This document shows, in pieces, positions 26,450 through 34,533 of a stretch of 64,000 nt of DNA; position 1 is the first letter of the stretch; each line of letters starts with the position of its first letter. The notes under the pieces were generated by a model that worked only from the letters and a program-made list of their open reading frames with translations, was not told the origin of the DNA and did no database searches. The DNA comes from an uncultured Tenacibaculum sp. GTDB taxonomy: Bacteria > Bacteroidota > Bacteroidia > Flavobacteriales > Flavobacteriaceae. The DNA lies in the NCBI RefSeq assembly GCF_947494125.1, contig NZ_CANLTU010000005.1, positions 1 through 64,000 of the forward strand. Direction: 5' to 3'. Both the position numbers and the translations under genes were made by a program.

Positions 26450-27778
26450 ATGATTAAGAAACTTTTTTTGTTTTTTGCTTTTTGCTCAACTTTTATTGTA
26501 AATGCACAATATACGACTGTTATAAACTCTAACCGACCTGGTTATTCAGAGAGTCCATACAGTGTTGGTTCTGGCGTATATCAATTTGAAACAAGTTTAT
26601 TTTTTAGAAATATAAATGCTACTCCTACTTTTAGTAATCCACAAGCCTTGGGTTTAGATTTATTATTTAGAACTAGTTTTTTTTCTGAAAAATTAGAATT
26701 TAATCTTAACACAACACTACAAAGAGATAAAATTGCATTTAAAAATGTTTTTGAATCTTCATATAATCAAACAGGTTTAAGTAATTTAACTTTGGGAGCT
26801 AAATATTTAGTCTATACTCCTAAATACGATGACAAAAAGAAAGAAATTAGAAGTTGGAAAGCCAGACATTCTTTTGATTGGAAAAGATGGATTCCACATG
26901 TAGGTGTATATGCAGGTTTAAACTTTGGTAGTGTATTAACAGATTTTCATGAAAGAGGAGGAATTAGTCCAAAAGTTGGAGTTTTACTTCAAAATGAATT
27001 TTCAGACAAACTGCGTGTAATCAGTAATCTGTATTACGATTATATTGGTAGCGATTTCTCTGAGTTCTCTTATATTATTACCGGAACTTATAATTTTAAT
27101 GATTATTGGTCTGGTTTTGCAGAATTACAAGGAACTTTTGAAAAGTATGAAAAGAAAAGTAATCTTGGTTTTGGTGCAGCTTATTTATATAGTGAGAATC
27201 TACAACTGAATGCTACCGCTAGAGTATTACGACAACAAGATGAAGTAGGTTTTTATACTGGTATTGGTGTTTCTTATAGAATAAATAGACATCAGGATGA
27301 ATTTGTTGAGATGGATGAATTTGGAAACAAAATTGTAGATCAAGAAGAAACTAAATACGATGAAAACAAGGGTTTCTTTGGACGTTTATTTAGTAAAGTT
27401 AAAAAGCTATTTAAAGGAAAAGATAAACAAACAATAGTTATAGATGATGGTGAGAAAAAAGAAGAAATAACTATTGAAAAGCCAAAAAGACAACGTCAAA
27501 AATCTTTAGTTGATATTATAGCTAAAGAAGATAAAAAACTAAAAAAGAAAACAACAAAAGCGGAAAAGAAAGCTGCAAAAAAAGCTAAAAAGAAAGCCGA
27601 AAAAGACGCTAAGAATAAAGTAAAAGAACGTTTAAAACTTGAAAAAAATATAAAAAAGGAAAAAGAAAAAGAAGCAAAACGTAAGGAAAAAGAACGCTTA
27701 AAATTAGAAAAAGAGATTAAAAAATTAGAAGACGATTTAAAAAAGGAAGAAGAAAAAGAAAAGAAGAAGGACAAATAA
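26450..27778 (+). CDS. Outer-membrane barrel protein (transporter/MetA-like) with Lys/Glu-rich tail
   Basis: 442 residues. Signal peptide to about residue 20 (FIVNAQ). Residues 20-285 have the alternating pattern of a beta barrel and the NRPGYSESPYSVGSGVYQFETSL start seen in the 'MetA-pathway' putative transporter family. Residues about 320-442 are a highly charged Lys/Glu/Ala tail (repeats such as KKAEKKAAKKAKKKAEK) predicted helical or coiled coil. A basic tail behind a barrel could reach into the periplasm to bind peptidoglycan or acidic polymer; this is speculation. Substrate unknown. Confidence 0.72.
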   Translation: MIKKLFLFFAFCSTFIVNAQYTTVINSNRPGYSESPYSVGSGVYQFETSLFFRNINATPTFSNPQALGLDLLFRTSFFSEKLEFNLNTTLQRDKIAFKNVFESSYNQTGLSNLTLGAKYLVYTPKYDDKKKEIRSWKARHSFDWKRWIPHVGVYAGLNFGSVLTDFHERGGISPKVGVLLQNEFSDKLRVISNLYYDYIGSDFSEFSYIITGTYNFNDYWSGFAELQGTFEKYEKKSNLGFGAAYLYSENLQLNATARVLRQQDEVGFYTGIGVSYRINRHQDEFVEMDEFGNKIVDQEETKYDENKGFFGRLFSKVKKLFKGKDKQTIVIDDGEKKEEITIEKPKRQRQKSLVDIIAKEDKKLKKKTTKAEKKAAKKAKKKAEKDAKNKVKERLKLEKNIKKEKEKEAKRKEKERLKLEKEIKKLEDDLKKEEEKEKKKDK

Positions 27779-27796
27779 AAATGATACATTTGCTGT

Positions 27797-28915
27797 ATGA
27801 TTGAAATTAAAGAAATAAATACCAAAAAGGAAATGAAACAATTTGTTAAATTTCCTTTTTCTCTTTATAAAGACAATAAATACTGGGTTCCTCCAATTAT
27901 TAAAGATGAATTAGCAAATTTTGACAAAGATAAAAATCCAGTTTTTGAACATGCTAATGCACGTTTTTTTATAGCTTTAAAAAATGATGAAATAGTAGGA
28001 CGAATTGCTGCTATTATTAATACATATGAAGTTGAAAAACAGCATATAAAAAAAATGCGCTTTGGTTGGTTTGATGTTATTGATGATGTTAATGTAACTA
28101 AGTCTTTAATTGAAAAAGTTAAAGAAATAGGTTACCAAAATAATTTAGAATATATAGAAGGTCCAGTTGGCTTTAATAATTTAGATAAAACGGGAGTGCT
28201 TATTGAAGGTTTCGATCATATAGGTACAATGATTACATGGTATAATCACCCATATTATGCAAAACATTTAGAACAATTAGGTTTAAAAAAAGAAAAAGAA
28301 TATTTAGAGAATAAATTTCTTTTCAAAAATGTTGATGCTGTAAAATATGGAAAAGCAAGTAATCTAATTCAAAAAAGATATGGGTTAAGGCCATTAGATT
28401 TCACTTCAACTAAAAAAATTATGCCATATGTTGATGAGATGTTCGATTTATTTGGCAAAACATATTCTAAACTATCAACCTATGTTCCTATTTCTGATGC
28501 GCAAATAAAACATTTTAAAGAAAAATATATAAGTTTTATTAATCCAGAATATATAAAATTTGTAGTAGACAAAAACGAAAAACTAGTTGCTTTTGCCATT
28601 GTAATGCCATCTTTTTCTAATGCATTGCAAAAAGCAAAAGGAAAACTTTTTCCTTTCGGTCTTTTTCATTTGTTAAATGCTAGACGAAATTCAAAAGATG
28701 TAACTTTTTATTTAATTGGTGTCGATCCCGAATACCAAAACAAAGGAGTAATTGCCATAATTTTCAAACAATATGCAGATACTTTTGCTAAAAGAAATAT
28801 CGAAAATTGTATAAGGACTCCAGAATTAGAAGATAACACGGCAATTCATCAGATATGGAAAGGATTTAATCCATCTATACACAAAAGAAGAAGAACTTAT
28901 AAGCTTGATTTATAA
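27797..28915 (+). CDS. GNAT-like acyltransferase family protein
   Basis: 372 residues. N-terminal IEIKEINTKKEMKQFVKFPFSLYKDN is the signature of a Bacteroidota family with two GNAT-like halves: ARFFIALKNDEIVGRIAAIIN early and a DPEYQNKGVIAIIF acetyl-CoA-binding-like loop (Q/R-x-x-G/A pattern) late. It has been loosely named GTP cyclohydrolase in databases, which the sequence does not support. Substrate unknown. Translationally coupled to rsmE (stop and ATG overlap). Confidence 0.7.
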   Translation: MIEIKEINTKKEMKQFVKFPFSLYKDNKYWVPPIIKDELANFDKDKNPVFEHANARFFIALKNDEIVGRIAAIINTYEVEKQHIKKMRFGWFDVIDDVNVTKSLIEKVKEIGYQNNLEYIEGPVGFNNLDKTGVLIEGFDHIGTMITWYNHPYYAKHLEQLGLKKEKEYLENKFLFKNVDAVKYGKASNLIQKRYGLRPLDFTSTKKIMPYVDEMFDLFGKTYSKLSTYVPISDAQIKHFKEKYISFINPEYIKFVVDKNEKLVAFAIVMPSFSNALQKAKGKLFPFGLFHLLNARRNSKDVTFYLIGVDPEYQNKGVIAIIFKQYADTFAKRNIENCIRTPELEDNTAIHQIWKGFNPSIHKRRRTYKLDL

Positions 28916-29625
28916 TGCAACTATTTTTTAACCCAAATATTACAACCGAAACCAAACAAATTACTTTTGAAAAAGAAGAAAGTAGGCATATTGTTCGTGT
29001 TCTAAGAAAAAAAGAAGGAGATATTTTACATATCACCAATGGTAATGGCTTCCTTTTTTTTGCAGAAATATTAATTCCGAATGATAAAAAATGTCTAGCT
29101 ACAATTGTAAAAAAGGAAGAAAAAGATAACAACAGGGATTATTACTTACACGTAGCTATAGCCCCTACTAAAAATAATGATCGATTAGAATGGTTTTTAG
29201 AAAAAGCTACTGAGATTGGTATTGATGAAATCACTCCAATAATTTGTGACAATTCAGAACGAAAAGTAGTAAAAACTGAAAGATTATCTAAAATAATTCA
29301 ATCAGCAATGAAACAGTCTTTACAATTTACACTTCCAAAACTTAATGCCCCTATAAAATTTTCAGATTTCATAAAACAAGATTTCCTTGAACAAACCTTC
29401 ATTGCTCATTGTGAGGAAAATACAGAGAAATTATTTTTAAAAAACATAGTAAAGCCAGCTTCAAAGTATACTCTTTTAATTGGACCTGAAGGAGACTTTT
29501 CTACTACAGAAATTAACAGCTGTTTAAATAAAAATATTATTCCTATTTCACTAGGAAAAAACAGGTTACGTACAGAAACTGCTGGTTTAAATGTGGTACA
29601 GAATATAGCTTTTATTCATCAATAG
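28915..29625 (+). CDS. rsmE: 16S rRNA (uracil-1498-N3)-methyltransferase
   Basis: 236 residues. SPOUT methyltransferase with N-terminal PUA-like domain (ESRHIVRVLRKKEGDIL) and the trefoil-knot motifs KATEIGIDEITPI, IGPEGDFSTTEI and LGKNRLRTETAGL. RsmE methylates U1498 at the decoding site of the 30S subunit. Normal length. Its ATG overlaps the stop of the preceding gene (TAATG). Confidence 0.95.
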   Translation: MQLFFNPNITTETKQITFEKEESRHIVRVLRKKEGDILHITNGNGFLFFAEILIPNDKKCLATIVKKEEKDNNRDYYLHVAIAPTKNNDRLEWFLEKATEIGIDEITPIICDNSERKVVKTERLSKIIQSAMKQSLQFTLPKLNAPIKFSDFIKQDFLEQTFIAHCEENTEKLFLKNIVKPASKYTLLIGPEGDFSTTEINSCLNKNIIPISLGKNRLRTETAGLNVVQNIAFIHQ

Positions 29626-29667
29626 TTCATTTTTCGTATATTTAGGATTTAAATAAATATACTACTA

Positions 29668-30834
29668 TTGAATACTGCTGATTTTTTCAACTTTTTTCTA
29701 CTTATTAGTGCATTACATGGTTTTGCCTTTAGCATTATTCTTTTTTGTTCAAAAAACGGAAGAGAAAAAAGTATGCTATATCTAAATTTACTAATATTAG
29801 CAATCTCTTTAAACAACTTTCAATCTTGGATTTTAGAAAAAAACTTGTTTCAACATAAATTTGCTTTAGACTACATACAAATACCTTGGCATTTTTTAGC
29901 GATGCCATTTCTTTACATGTTTTTAATTAACTATTTAAATTTAGCTGAAAAATCATATAAATTTTTAAAAATTATAATCCCATTATTTATAGTTATAATA
30001 ATAACACAAGTTAGTTTTGTATATAATCATAGTAACTCTCCATCCCAAAATAATGTAGATTTTATTTACGAACGATACACTTCTTTTGAAGAAATATTTA
30101 GTTTACTAGTATCACTAAGTATTTTTATTTATTCTTTTTACATCTTGTATAAAAAAGAAAAACTATTTCCTAAAATATTATCTTTTGACAACCTTAAATG
30201 GATACATACATTTTTTAAACTAACAACAGTTGGTTATACTTTATGGATACTTGCCCTAATTATAAAAGTTAAAATGAATTTCTCTGGATTCATTTTTTCA
30301 TATTATCCTCTTAGAATTTACACCACTGTATTAATTTATTGGTTAGGTTATCAAGGATTAAGGCAAATACGAATTTTAAAAGAGCGTAAGCAAATTAGAG
30401 AATCTTTATCTATTCATATAAATGGCAACATTGATGTTAATACAATTAACTTAAATAATATTGAAGATGATACCTCTTCTGAAAAACATAAAGAACAGTT
30501 TTTAAAAATAGATGATTTTATAAAAAAGAGTAAAAAATATTTATTATCAAAATACACCTTACAAAACCTTTCTAAAGACACTGAATTAGGCTCAAGTACT
30601 CTTTCTTTAATAATTAATAACATAGCAGGAAAATCTTTTACAGATTACCTTAATGAAATGAGAGTAGACCAAGCCAAAGCACTTTTATTAGACTTAGATT
30701 ATTCTAATTATACAATTACATCTATTGGATTAGAATCAGGTTTTAACTCAAAATCGACTTTTTATACTGTTTTTAAAAAACATACTGGATATACACCTGT
30801 TGAATTTAAAAATATTACGGTCGCCATTAACTAA
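29668..30834 (+). CDS. AraC-family regulator with N-terminal membrane domain
   Basis: 388 residues beginning with TTG at 29668. The first 235 residues hold about seven membrane helices (FFLLISALHGFAFSIILF and on), the last 100 an AraC-type double helix-turn-helix (GSSTLSLIINNIAGKSFTDYLNEMRVDQAK; ITSIGLESGFNSKSTFYTVFKKHTGYTPVEF). This 7TM plus HTH layout is common in Bacteroidota and implies sensing at the membrane. It is directly followed by the duplicated palindrome/small-RNA units at 30841-31310. Confidence 0.87.
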   Translation: MNTADFFNFFLLISALHGFAFSIILFCSKNGREKSMLYLNLLILAISLNNFQSWILEKNLFQHKFALDYIQIPWHFLAMPFLYMFLINYLNLAEKSYKFLKIIIPLFIVIIITQVSFVYNHSNSPSQNNVDFIYERYTSFEEIFSLLVSLSIFIYSFYILYKKEKLFPKILSFDNLKWIHTFFKLTTVGYTLWILALIIKVKMNFSGFIFSYYPLRIYTTVLIYWLGYQGLRQIRILKERKQIRESLSIHINGNIDVNTINLNNIEDDTSSEKHKEQFLKIDDFIKKSKKYLLSKYTLQNLSKDTELGSSTLSLIINNIAGKSFTDYLNEMRVDQAKALLLDLDYSNYTITSIGLESGFNSKSTFYTVFKKHTGYTPVEFKNITVAIN

Positions 30835-30853
30835 TCCGCAACTTTTTATAAAA

Positions 30854-30896
30854 AAGGGGTTCGGAAACATCCAATTCGGACGTTTTCGAACCCCTT
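30854..30896. promoter_or_regulatory. Large inverted repeat upstream of small RNA A
   Basis: AAGGGGTTCG (30854-30863) pairs with CGAACCCCTT (30887-30896), with an inner imperfect stem ending TCC/GGA. It can serve as terminator of the AraC-type gene (A-rich before, T after) and, on the minus strand, it is followed by six T. Its centre (30875) is 38 bp before the -7 box at 30913, the same distance as in copy B, so an operator role is also possible. Confidence 0.6.
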
Positions 30897-30912
30897 TCTC
30901 ATTAATACAAAC

Positions 30913-30920
30913 TAAATTTG
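30913..30920 (+). promoter_or_regulatory. -7 box (TAAATTTG) of small RNA A
   Basis: Matches TAnnTTTG; no clear -33 TTTG. Confidence 0.45.
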
Positions 30921-30924
30921 TACT

Positions 30925-31074
30925 TAAGAAATTTGAAGTCTAAAGTTGAAAATTTTGAAGGGGTTTTCCGTTTTAAATTAAAATTTCAAAAAATATTTGC
31001 TGAGATATATTCTCAGTAATGAAAAAGAAAAGGATTATCCTAAAAACACCAATATGACTATTGGTGTTTTTTAT
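30925..31074 (+). ncRNA. Candidate small RNA A
   Basis: About 150 nt ending in the terminator AAAACACCAAT (31043-31053), loop ATGACT, ATTGGTGTTTT (31060-31070). Other folds: TTGAAA(A)TTTT with AAAATTTCAA around a loop holding GAAGGGG, and CTGAGA/TCTCAG. A 12-codon frame MKKKRIILKTPI (31019-31057) ends inside the terminator loop, but copy B lacks it. With copy B it fills the 517-bp gap 30835-31351. Confidence 0.55.
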
Positions 31075-31139
31075 TGCTTTTCTAATACTTAAAAAAAAAT
31101 AAACCACTAATAATAAGATAGTTACTTTTTATAAAAAAA

Positions 31140-31176
31140 GGGTTCTAAAACATCCAACTTGGATGTTTTAGAACCC
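31140..31176. promoter_or_regulatory. Perfect 16-bp inverted repeat upstream of small RNA B
   Basis: GGGTTCTAAAACATCC (31140-31155), AACTT, GGATGTTTTAGAACCC (31161-31176). Followed on the minus strand by seven T. No gene ends into it from the left, because a terminator already lies at 31043-31073. Centre 31158 is 38 bp before the -7 box at 31196. Confidence 0.65.
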
Positions 31177-31195
31177 TACTAATTTAATAGATATA

Positions 31196-31203
31196 TATAT
31201 TTG
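31196..31203 (+). promoter_or_regulatory. -7 box (TATATTTG) of small RNA B
   Basis: Matches TAnnTTTG; same position relative to the palindrome as in copy A. Confidence 0.5.
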
Positions 31204-31207
31204 ACAC

Positions 31208-31310
31208 TTGAAGTTATAAATCTATTAAAAATAATAAGGGGATTTTTAATTTAAAATAACTTCATTAAGGGGAAAAAGAAAACACCAATAGTCTTATTGG
31301 TGTTTTTTAT
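31208..31310 (+). ncRNA. Candidate small RNA B with GGGG loop
   Basis: About 103 nt. Outer stem TGAAGTTAT (31209-31217) with ATAACTTCA (31256-31264), inner stem ATTAAAAAT (31224-31232) with ATTTTTAAT (31242-31250), and apical loop AATAAGGGG (31233-31241). A second single-stranded AAGGGG follows, then the terminator AAAACACCAATA/TATTGGTGTTTT (31279-31306). No start codon for a peptide is visible. Confidence 0.6.
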
Positions 31311-31351
31311 TGTTCTTTTATTATATTGCTCTTCATTATATAAACTATTGA

Positions 31352-31993
31352 ATGAAAAAGATTATAACTCTTCTATTTTTAATAAACTGTTCAGTTATTT
31401 TTTCACAACAAGTGGCAATTTTAAAGTATCAAGGTGGTGGAGATTGGTATGCAAACCCTACTGCATTACCTAATCTAATTGAATTTTCTAATTTATATAC
31501 ACATACATCTATTAATAAGAACATACAAACTGTAACGCTGGAAGACGAAACTGTAAACAACTACCCTATTATATTTTTAACTGGACATGGTAATGTTTTT
31601 TTCTCTAGTGAAGATTCTAAAAACCTCAAAAACTATTTAATTTCTGGTGGTTTTTTACATATTTCTGATAATTATGGTTTAAATAAATATATAAGGAAAG
31701 AACTAAAAAAAGTTTTTCCTTCATTAAAGCTTCAAGAAATTCCAAAGAACCATCCTATATACCACCAAACATTTTCTTTTCCTAAAGGATTGCCTAAAAT
31801 TCATGAACATGATAAAAAACCAGCTCAAGGTTTTGGTCTTTTTTACAAAGGTCGTTTAATTGTATTTTATGATTATGAAAGTGATTTAAGTGATGGCTGG
31901 GAAGATGCTTCTGTGCACAATAATCCTAAACAAACAAGAGAAAGAGCTTTAAAAATGGGATCTAATATCATAGAATATGCCTTTAAAAACTAA
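31352..31993 (+). CDS. DUF4159 domain-containing protein
   Basis: 213 residues with a signal peptide (KKIITLLFLINCSVIFSQQ). The body matches DUF4159: AILKYQGGGDWYANPTALPNL, PIIFLTGHGNVFFS, GGFLHISDNYGLN and KGRLIVFYDYESDLSDGWED. The fold is flavodoxin/glutamine-amidotransferase-like. Its function is unknown; relatives occur near MoxR/DUF58 systems, which are not present here. Its last 17 bp overlap the start of the transporter gene. Confidence 0.85.
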   Translation: MKKIITLLFLINCSVIFSQQVAILKYQGGGDWYANPTALPNLIEFSNLYTHTSINKNIQTVTLEDETVNNYPIIFLTGHGNVFFSSEDSKNLKNYLISGGFLHISDNYGLNKYIRKELKKVFPSLKLQEIPKNHPIYHQTFSFPKGLPKIHEHDKKPAQGFGLFYKGRLIVFYDYESDLSDGWEDASVHNNPKQTRERALKMGSNIIEYAFKN

Positions 31994-32894
31994 TGATTTA
32001 CAAATAGACAGTATTAAAATAAACTTTGATACTGACGCTTTATGGATGCTTAATATAGCTTTGGCAATTATAATGTTTGGAATTGCTTTAGATATAAAAA
32101 TAATAGATTTTAAAAGGCTACTAAAGAATCCTAAAATTGTTTTAGTTGGCTTACTCTCTCAATTTATTTTACTACCCTTTTTAACTTTTATTGCTATTTA
32201 TATTATAAAACCATATCCAAGTTTTGCTTTAGGAATGATATTGATTGCCGCATGCCCAGGTGGGAATGTATCTAACTTTTTTAGTAAAATGGCAAAAGGA
32301 AACACAGCTTTATCTGTTAGTTTAACTGCTTTTGCTACTTTATTGTGTTTAATTATGACGCCTCTTAATTTACAGCTATGGGGAAGTTTATACGAACCTA
32401 CCAATACTATTTTAAAAAGTGTTTCATTAAATCCATTTGAATTATTTAAACTTGTATTATTAATACTTGGTATTCCAATTATTTTAGGAATGTTAGTAAA
32501 TCATTTCCATTCGGAAATGGCTAAAAAAATTAACAAAATACTTCGACCTTTTTCTGTTATTTTTTTCCTCTTACTAATTATCATAGCTCTTTATGATAAT
32601 GCTGATATTTTTAAAAACTATATTCATTTAGTACTATTTTTAGTAATTTTTCATAATGTATTTGCGTTTATTATTGGGTATGTTACTGCAAAATCATTTA
32701 AACTTAATAATAAAGACACTAAAACTATTTCAATGGAAACAGGTATTCAAAATAGTGGATTGGGCTTACTTTTAGTATTTAGTTTTTTTGAAGGCTTAGG
32801 AGGTATAGCGCTATTGGCTGCTTTTTGGGGTGTATGGGATATTTTTTCAGGAATGGCTTTAGCAACATATTGGGGACGAAAAAACAATAATTAA
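31977..32894 (+). CDS. Bile acid:sodium symporter (BASS/SBF) family transporter
   Basis: 305 residues, nine to ten membrane helices. Family motifs: MFGIALDIK near the N-terminus, ILIAACPGGNVSNFFSKMAKGN (crossover helix) and METGIQNSGLGLLL. These place it among bacterial BASS transporters that use Na+ to import organic anions. The true substrate is unknown. The ATG at 31977 overlaps the DUF4159 gene; M-LNIALAI further in (about residue 24) is an alternative start that would still keep the helices. Confidence 0.88.
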   Translation: MPLKTNDLQIDSIKINFDTDALWMLNIALAIIMFGIALDIKIIDFKRLLKNPKIVLVGLLSQFILLPFLTFIAIYIIKPYPSFALGMILIAACPGGNVSNFFSKMAKGNTALSVSLTAFATLLCLIMTPLNLQLWGSLYEPTNTILKSVSLNPFELFKLVLLILGIPIILGMLVNHFHSEMAKKINKILRPFSVIFFLLLIIIALYDNADIFKNYIHLVLFLVIFHNVFAFIIGYVTAKSFKLNNKDTKTISMETGIQNSGLGLLLVFSFFEGLGGIALLAAFWGVWDIFSGMALATYWGRKNNN

Positions 32895-33946
32895 TGAGGT
32901 TTATAATTTACTATTTTTTTAAAGTTTTTGTTAAAACTGGTTTGTTCTTTTACTCAAAAAAGATAAAGGTTTCTGGAAAAAATAATATTCCAAAAGAAGG
33001 TGCTGTTTTATTTACGTCCAACCATCCTAATGGCTTAATTGATCCTTTAATTATAGCTACTCATATAAAAAGAAAAACACATTTTTTAGTACAAGCTGGT
33101 GTATTTAAAAATAAATCTGTGGCTAACTTTTTTGATTTATTAGGAATGATGCCTATTTATCGAATTAGAGATGGAATTAAACAACTTTCTAAAAATGAAG
33201 AAATTTTTAATAAATGCCAAAAATTATTAAAAAATAATAAAACCTTACTTATTTTCCCAGAAGGAAGTCATGATAGAAAAAGAACTATTAGACCACTAAG
33301 TAAAGGGTTTACTAGAATAATTTTTGGAACTCTAAATAATTACCCTGATACCAAAATCTTTATAGTTCCAGTTGGAATTACATATCAAAACTCTTCAAAA
33401 TATCCTTCTAAAGTAGCTGTAAATTTTGGAGAACCTATTTTATCTAATGATTTTTATAACAAGGATAACCTTAATAATTCTATAAAAATTTTAAAAGAAA
33501 AAATTAGTACACAATTAGAAAATTTAATTGTTCATATTAGAGACGATGAATATTATGCTTCAACTCTAGAAAAACTTAATAAAGCTCAAGTTGATTTTAC
33601 TGAAGTTAAAAAGGTGAATAACATCCTTAAAATTCAAGAGTTCCCTAATAAAAAACAATTTTCTAAAAACCACAAAAACCCTTTATTCTACTTAGTAATT
33701 CTTAACAGTTTACTTCCTTATCTTTTATGGAAAAAGCTGAGTAAAAAAGTTAATGAAATTGAGTTTATTGATACGTTTCGTTTTGGTATTAATATGATCT
33801 TATTTCCTCTTTTTTATATATTTCAAACTTCGATTATTTATTTACTATTTAATAAAAAAATCGCTTTAAGCTATTTTATCTTTTCTTTTTTATTGGTTTT
33901 ACTTTTCACAAAAACATCAGTTAATAAGACAGAGTCTTCTATTTAA
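32894..33946 (+). CDS. 1-acyl-glycerol-3-phosphate acyltransferase-like protein (PlsC family)
   Basis: 350 residues. Catalytic block NHPNGLIDPL near residue 39: the spacing is HX5D and not the usual HX4D. Block III is FPEGSHDRKR, and MMPIYRIRD is the block II counterpart. N- and C-terminal membrane helices follow the pattern of membrane-bound acyltransferases. It would acylate a lysophospholipid or phosphorylated diol. The ATG overlaps the transporter stop (TAATG). Confidence 0.82.
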   Translation: MRFIIYYFFKVFVKTGLFFYSKKIKVSGKNNIPKEGAVLFTSNHPNGLIDPLIIATHIKRKTHFLVQAGVFKNKSVANFFDLLGMMPIYRIRDGIKQLSKNEEIFNKCQKLLKNNKTLLIFPEGSHDRKRTIRPLSKGFTRIIFGTLNNYPDTKIFIVPVGITYQNSSKYPSKVAVNFGEPILSNDFYNKDNLNNSIKILKEKISTQLENLIVHIRDDEYYASTLEKLNKAQVDFTEVKKVNNILKIQEFPNKKQFSKNHKNPLFYLVILNSLLPYLLWKKLSKKVNEIEFIDTFRFGINMILFPLFYIFQTSIIYLLFNKKIALSYFIFSFLLVLLFTKTSVNKTESSI

Positions 33947-33991
33947 GTACAATATTACCTATTCAATTCCTTTATAAATATTTTTATAAAA

Positions 33992-34003
33992 GATATTAAT
34001 ATC
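33992..34003. promoter_or_regulatory. Palindrome GATATTAATATC upstream of the Rrf2 gene
   Basis: Perfect 12-bp palindrome within AAAGATATTAATATCCG. Its centre is 23.5 bp before the -7 box at 34021, hence over the -33 region. That position fits autorepression by the Rrf2 protein encoded next. Confidence 0.5.
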
Positions 34004-34020
34004 CGTTATAAAAATAATAC

Positions 34021-34028
34021 TATCTTTG
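34021..34028 (+). promoter_or_regulatory. -7 box (TATCTTTG) of the Rrf2 gene
   Basis: Matches TAnnTTTG, 24 bp before the ATG at 34045. Confidence 0.55.
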
Positions 34029-34044
34029 TCAAAAACTATTTCAT

Positions 34045-34485
34045 ATGTTTTCTAAATCTTGTGAATATGCAATGAGAGCTGTAATTTATATTGCCAAACA
34101 AACTTTGCTAGGTAATAAAACTGGTGTTAAAGAAATTGCACAAGCAACCAATTCACCAGAAGCTTTTACTGCTAAAATTTTGCAAAAACTGACAAAGAAT
34201 AATATTATAACCTCAATAAAAGGTCCATATGGGGGGTTTTTAATAGAAGAAAATAAAGCTCAAACCACTAAGCTTAGTGAAATTGTAAAAATTATTGATG
34301 GTAATGAAATATACACTGGTTGTGGCTTAGGTTTAAGAGAATGCAATTCAAAAAACCCGTGTCCAATACATCATAAGTTTATTGATATTAGAAAAAATTT
34401 AAAAATAATGTTAGAAACAACCACTGTATATGATTTAATCAAATCTGAAACTGGTGAAGATAGAATCTTACAATTGAAAAGATAG
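34045..34485 (+). CDS. Rrf2-family regulator (NsrR-like)
   Basis: 146 residues. N-terminal winged helix (MFSKSCEYAMRAVIYIAKQ; TAKILQKLTKNNIITSIKGPYGGF). Three cysteines Cys93, Cys100, Cys106 (CX6CX5C) are placed as Fe-S cluster ligands of NsrR/IscR. With a nitric-oxide reductase operon directly downstream, an NO-sensing NsrR role is the best guess. In NsrR, nitrosylation of the cluster releases DNA. Own promoter with a palindrome over it, and a terminator behind it. Confidence 0.85.
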   Translation: MFSKSCEYAMRAVIYIAKQTLLGNKTGVKEIAQATNSPEAFTAKILQKLTKNNIITSIKGPYGGFLIEENKAQTTKLSEIVKIIDGNEIYTGCGLGLRECNSKNPCPIHHKFIDIRKNLKIMLETTTVYDLIKSETGEDRILQLKR

Positions 34486-34506
34486 AAACACTCAAATACA
34501 AAACCA

Positions 34507-34533
34507 AAGAGGAGCATTCTCCTCTTCTTTTTT
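34507..34533 (+). terminator. Terminator between the Rrf2 gene and the NO operon
   Basis: AAGAGGAG (34507-34514), loop CATT, CTCCTCTT (34519-34526), then C and six T. Only 28 bp separate it from the next ATG. The left arm AGAGGA could alternatively pair with TCCTCT at about 34556-34561. Confidence 0.75.

Noticed and set aside
27496-27825. Minus-strand frame rich in Phe and Ser
   Set aside because: Mirror image of the Lys/Glu tail of the barrel protein at 26450.
31019-31057. MKKKRIILKTPI as a leader peptide or microprotein
   Set aside because: The sister unit B lacks it and no gene follows that it could attenuate; the frame ends in the terminator loop.
30854-31176. Small mobile element (MITE-like) as explanation of the duplicated palindromes
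   Set aside because: No target-site duplication or terminal repeat pairing was found, and the units have conserved promoter and terminator positions. A genome-wide copy count would settle this.
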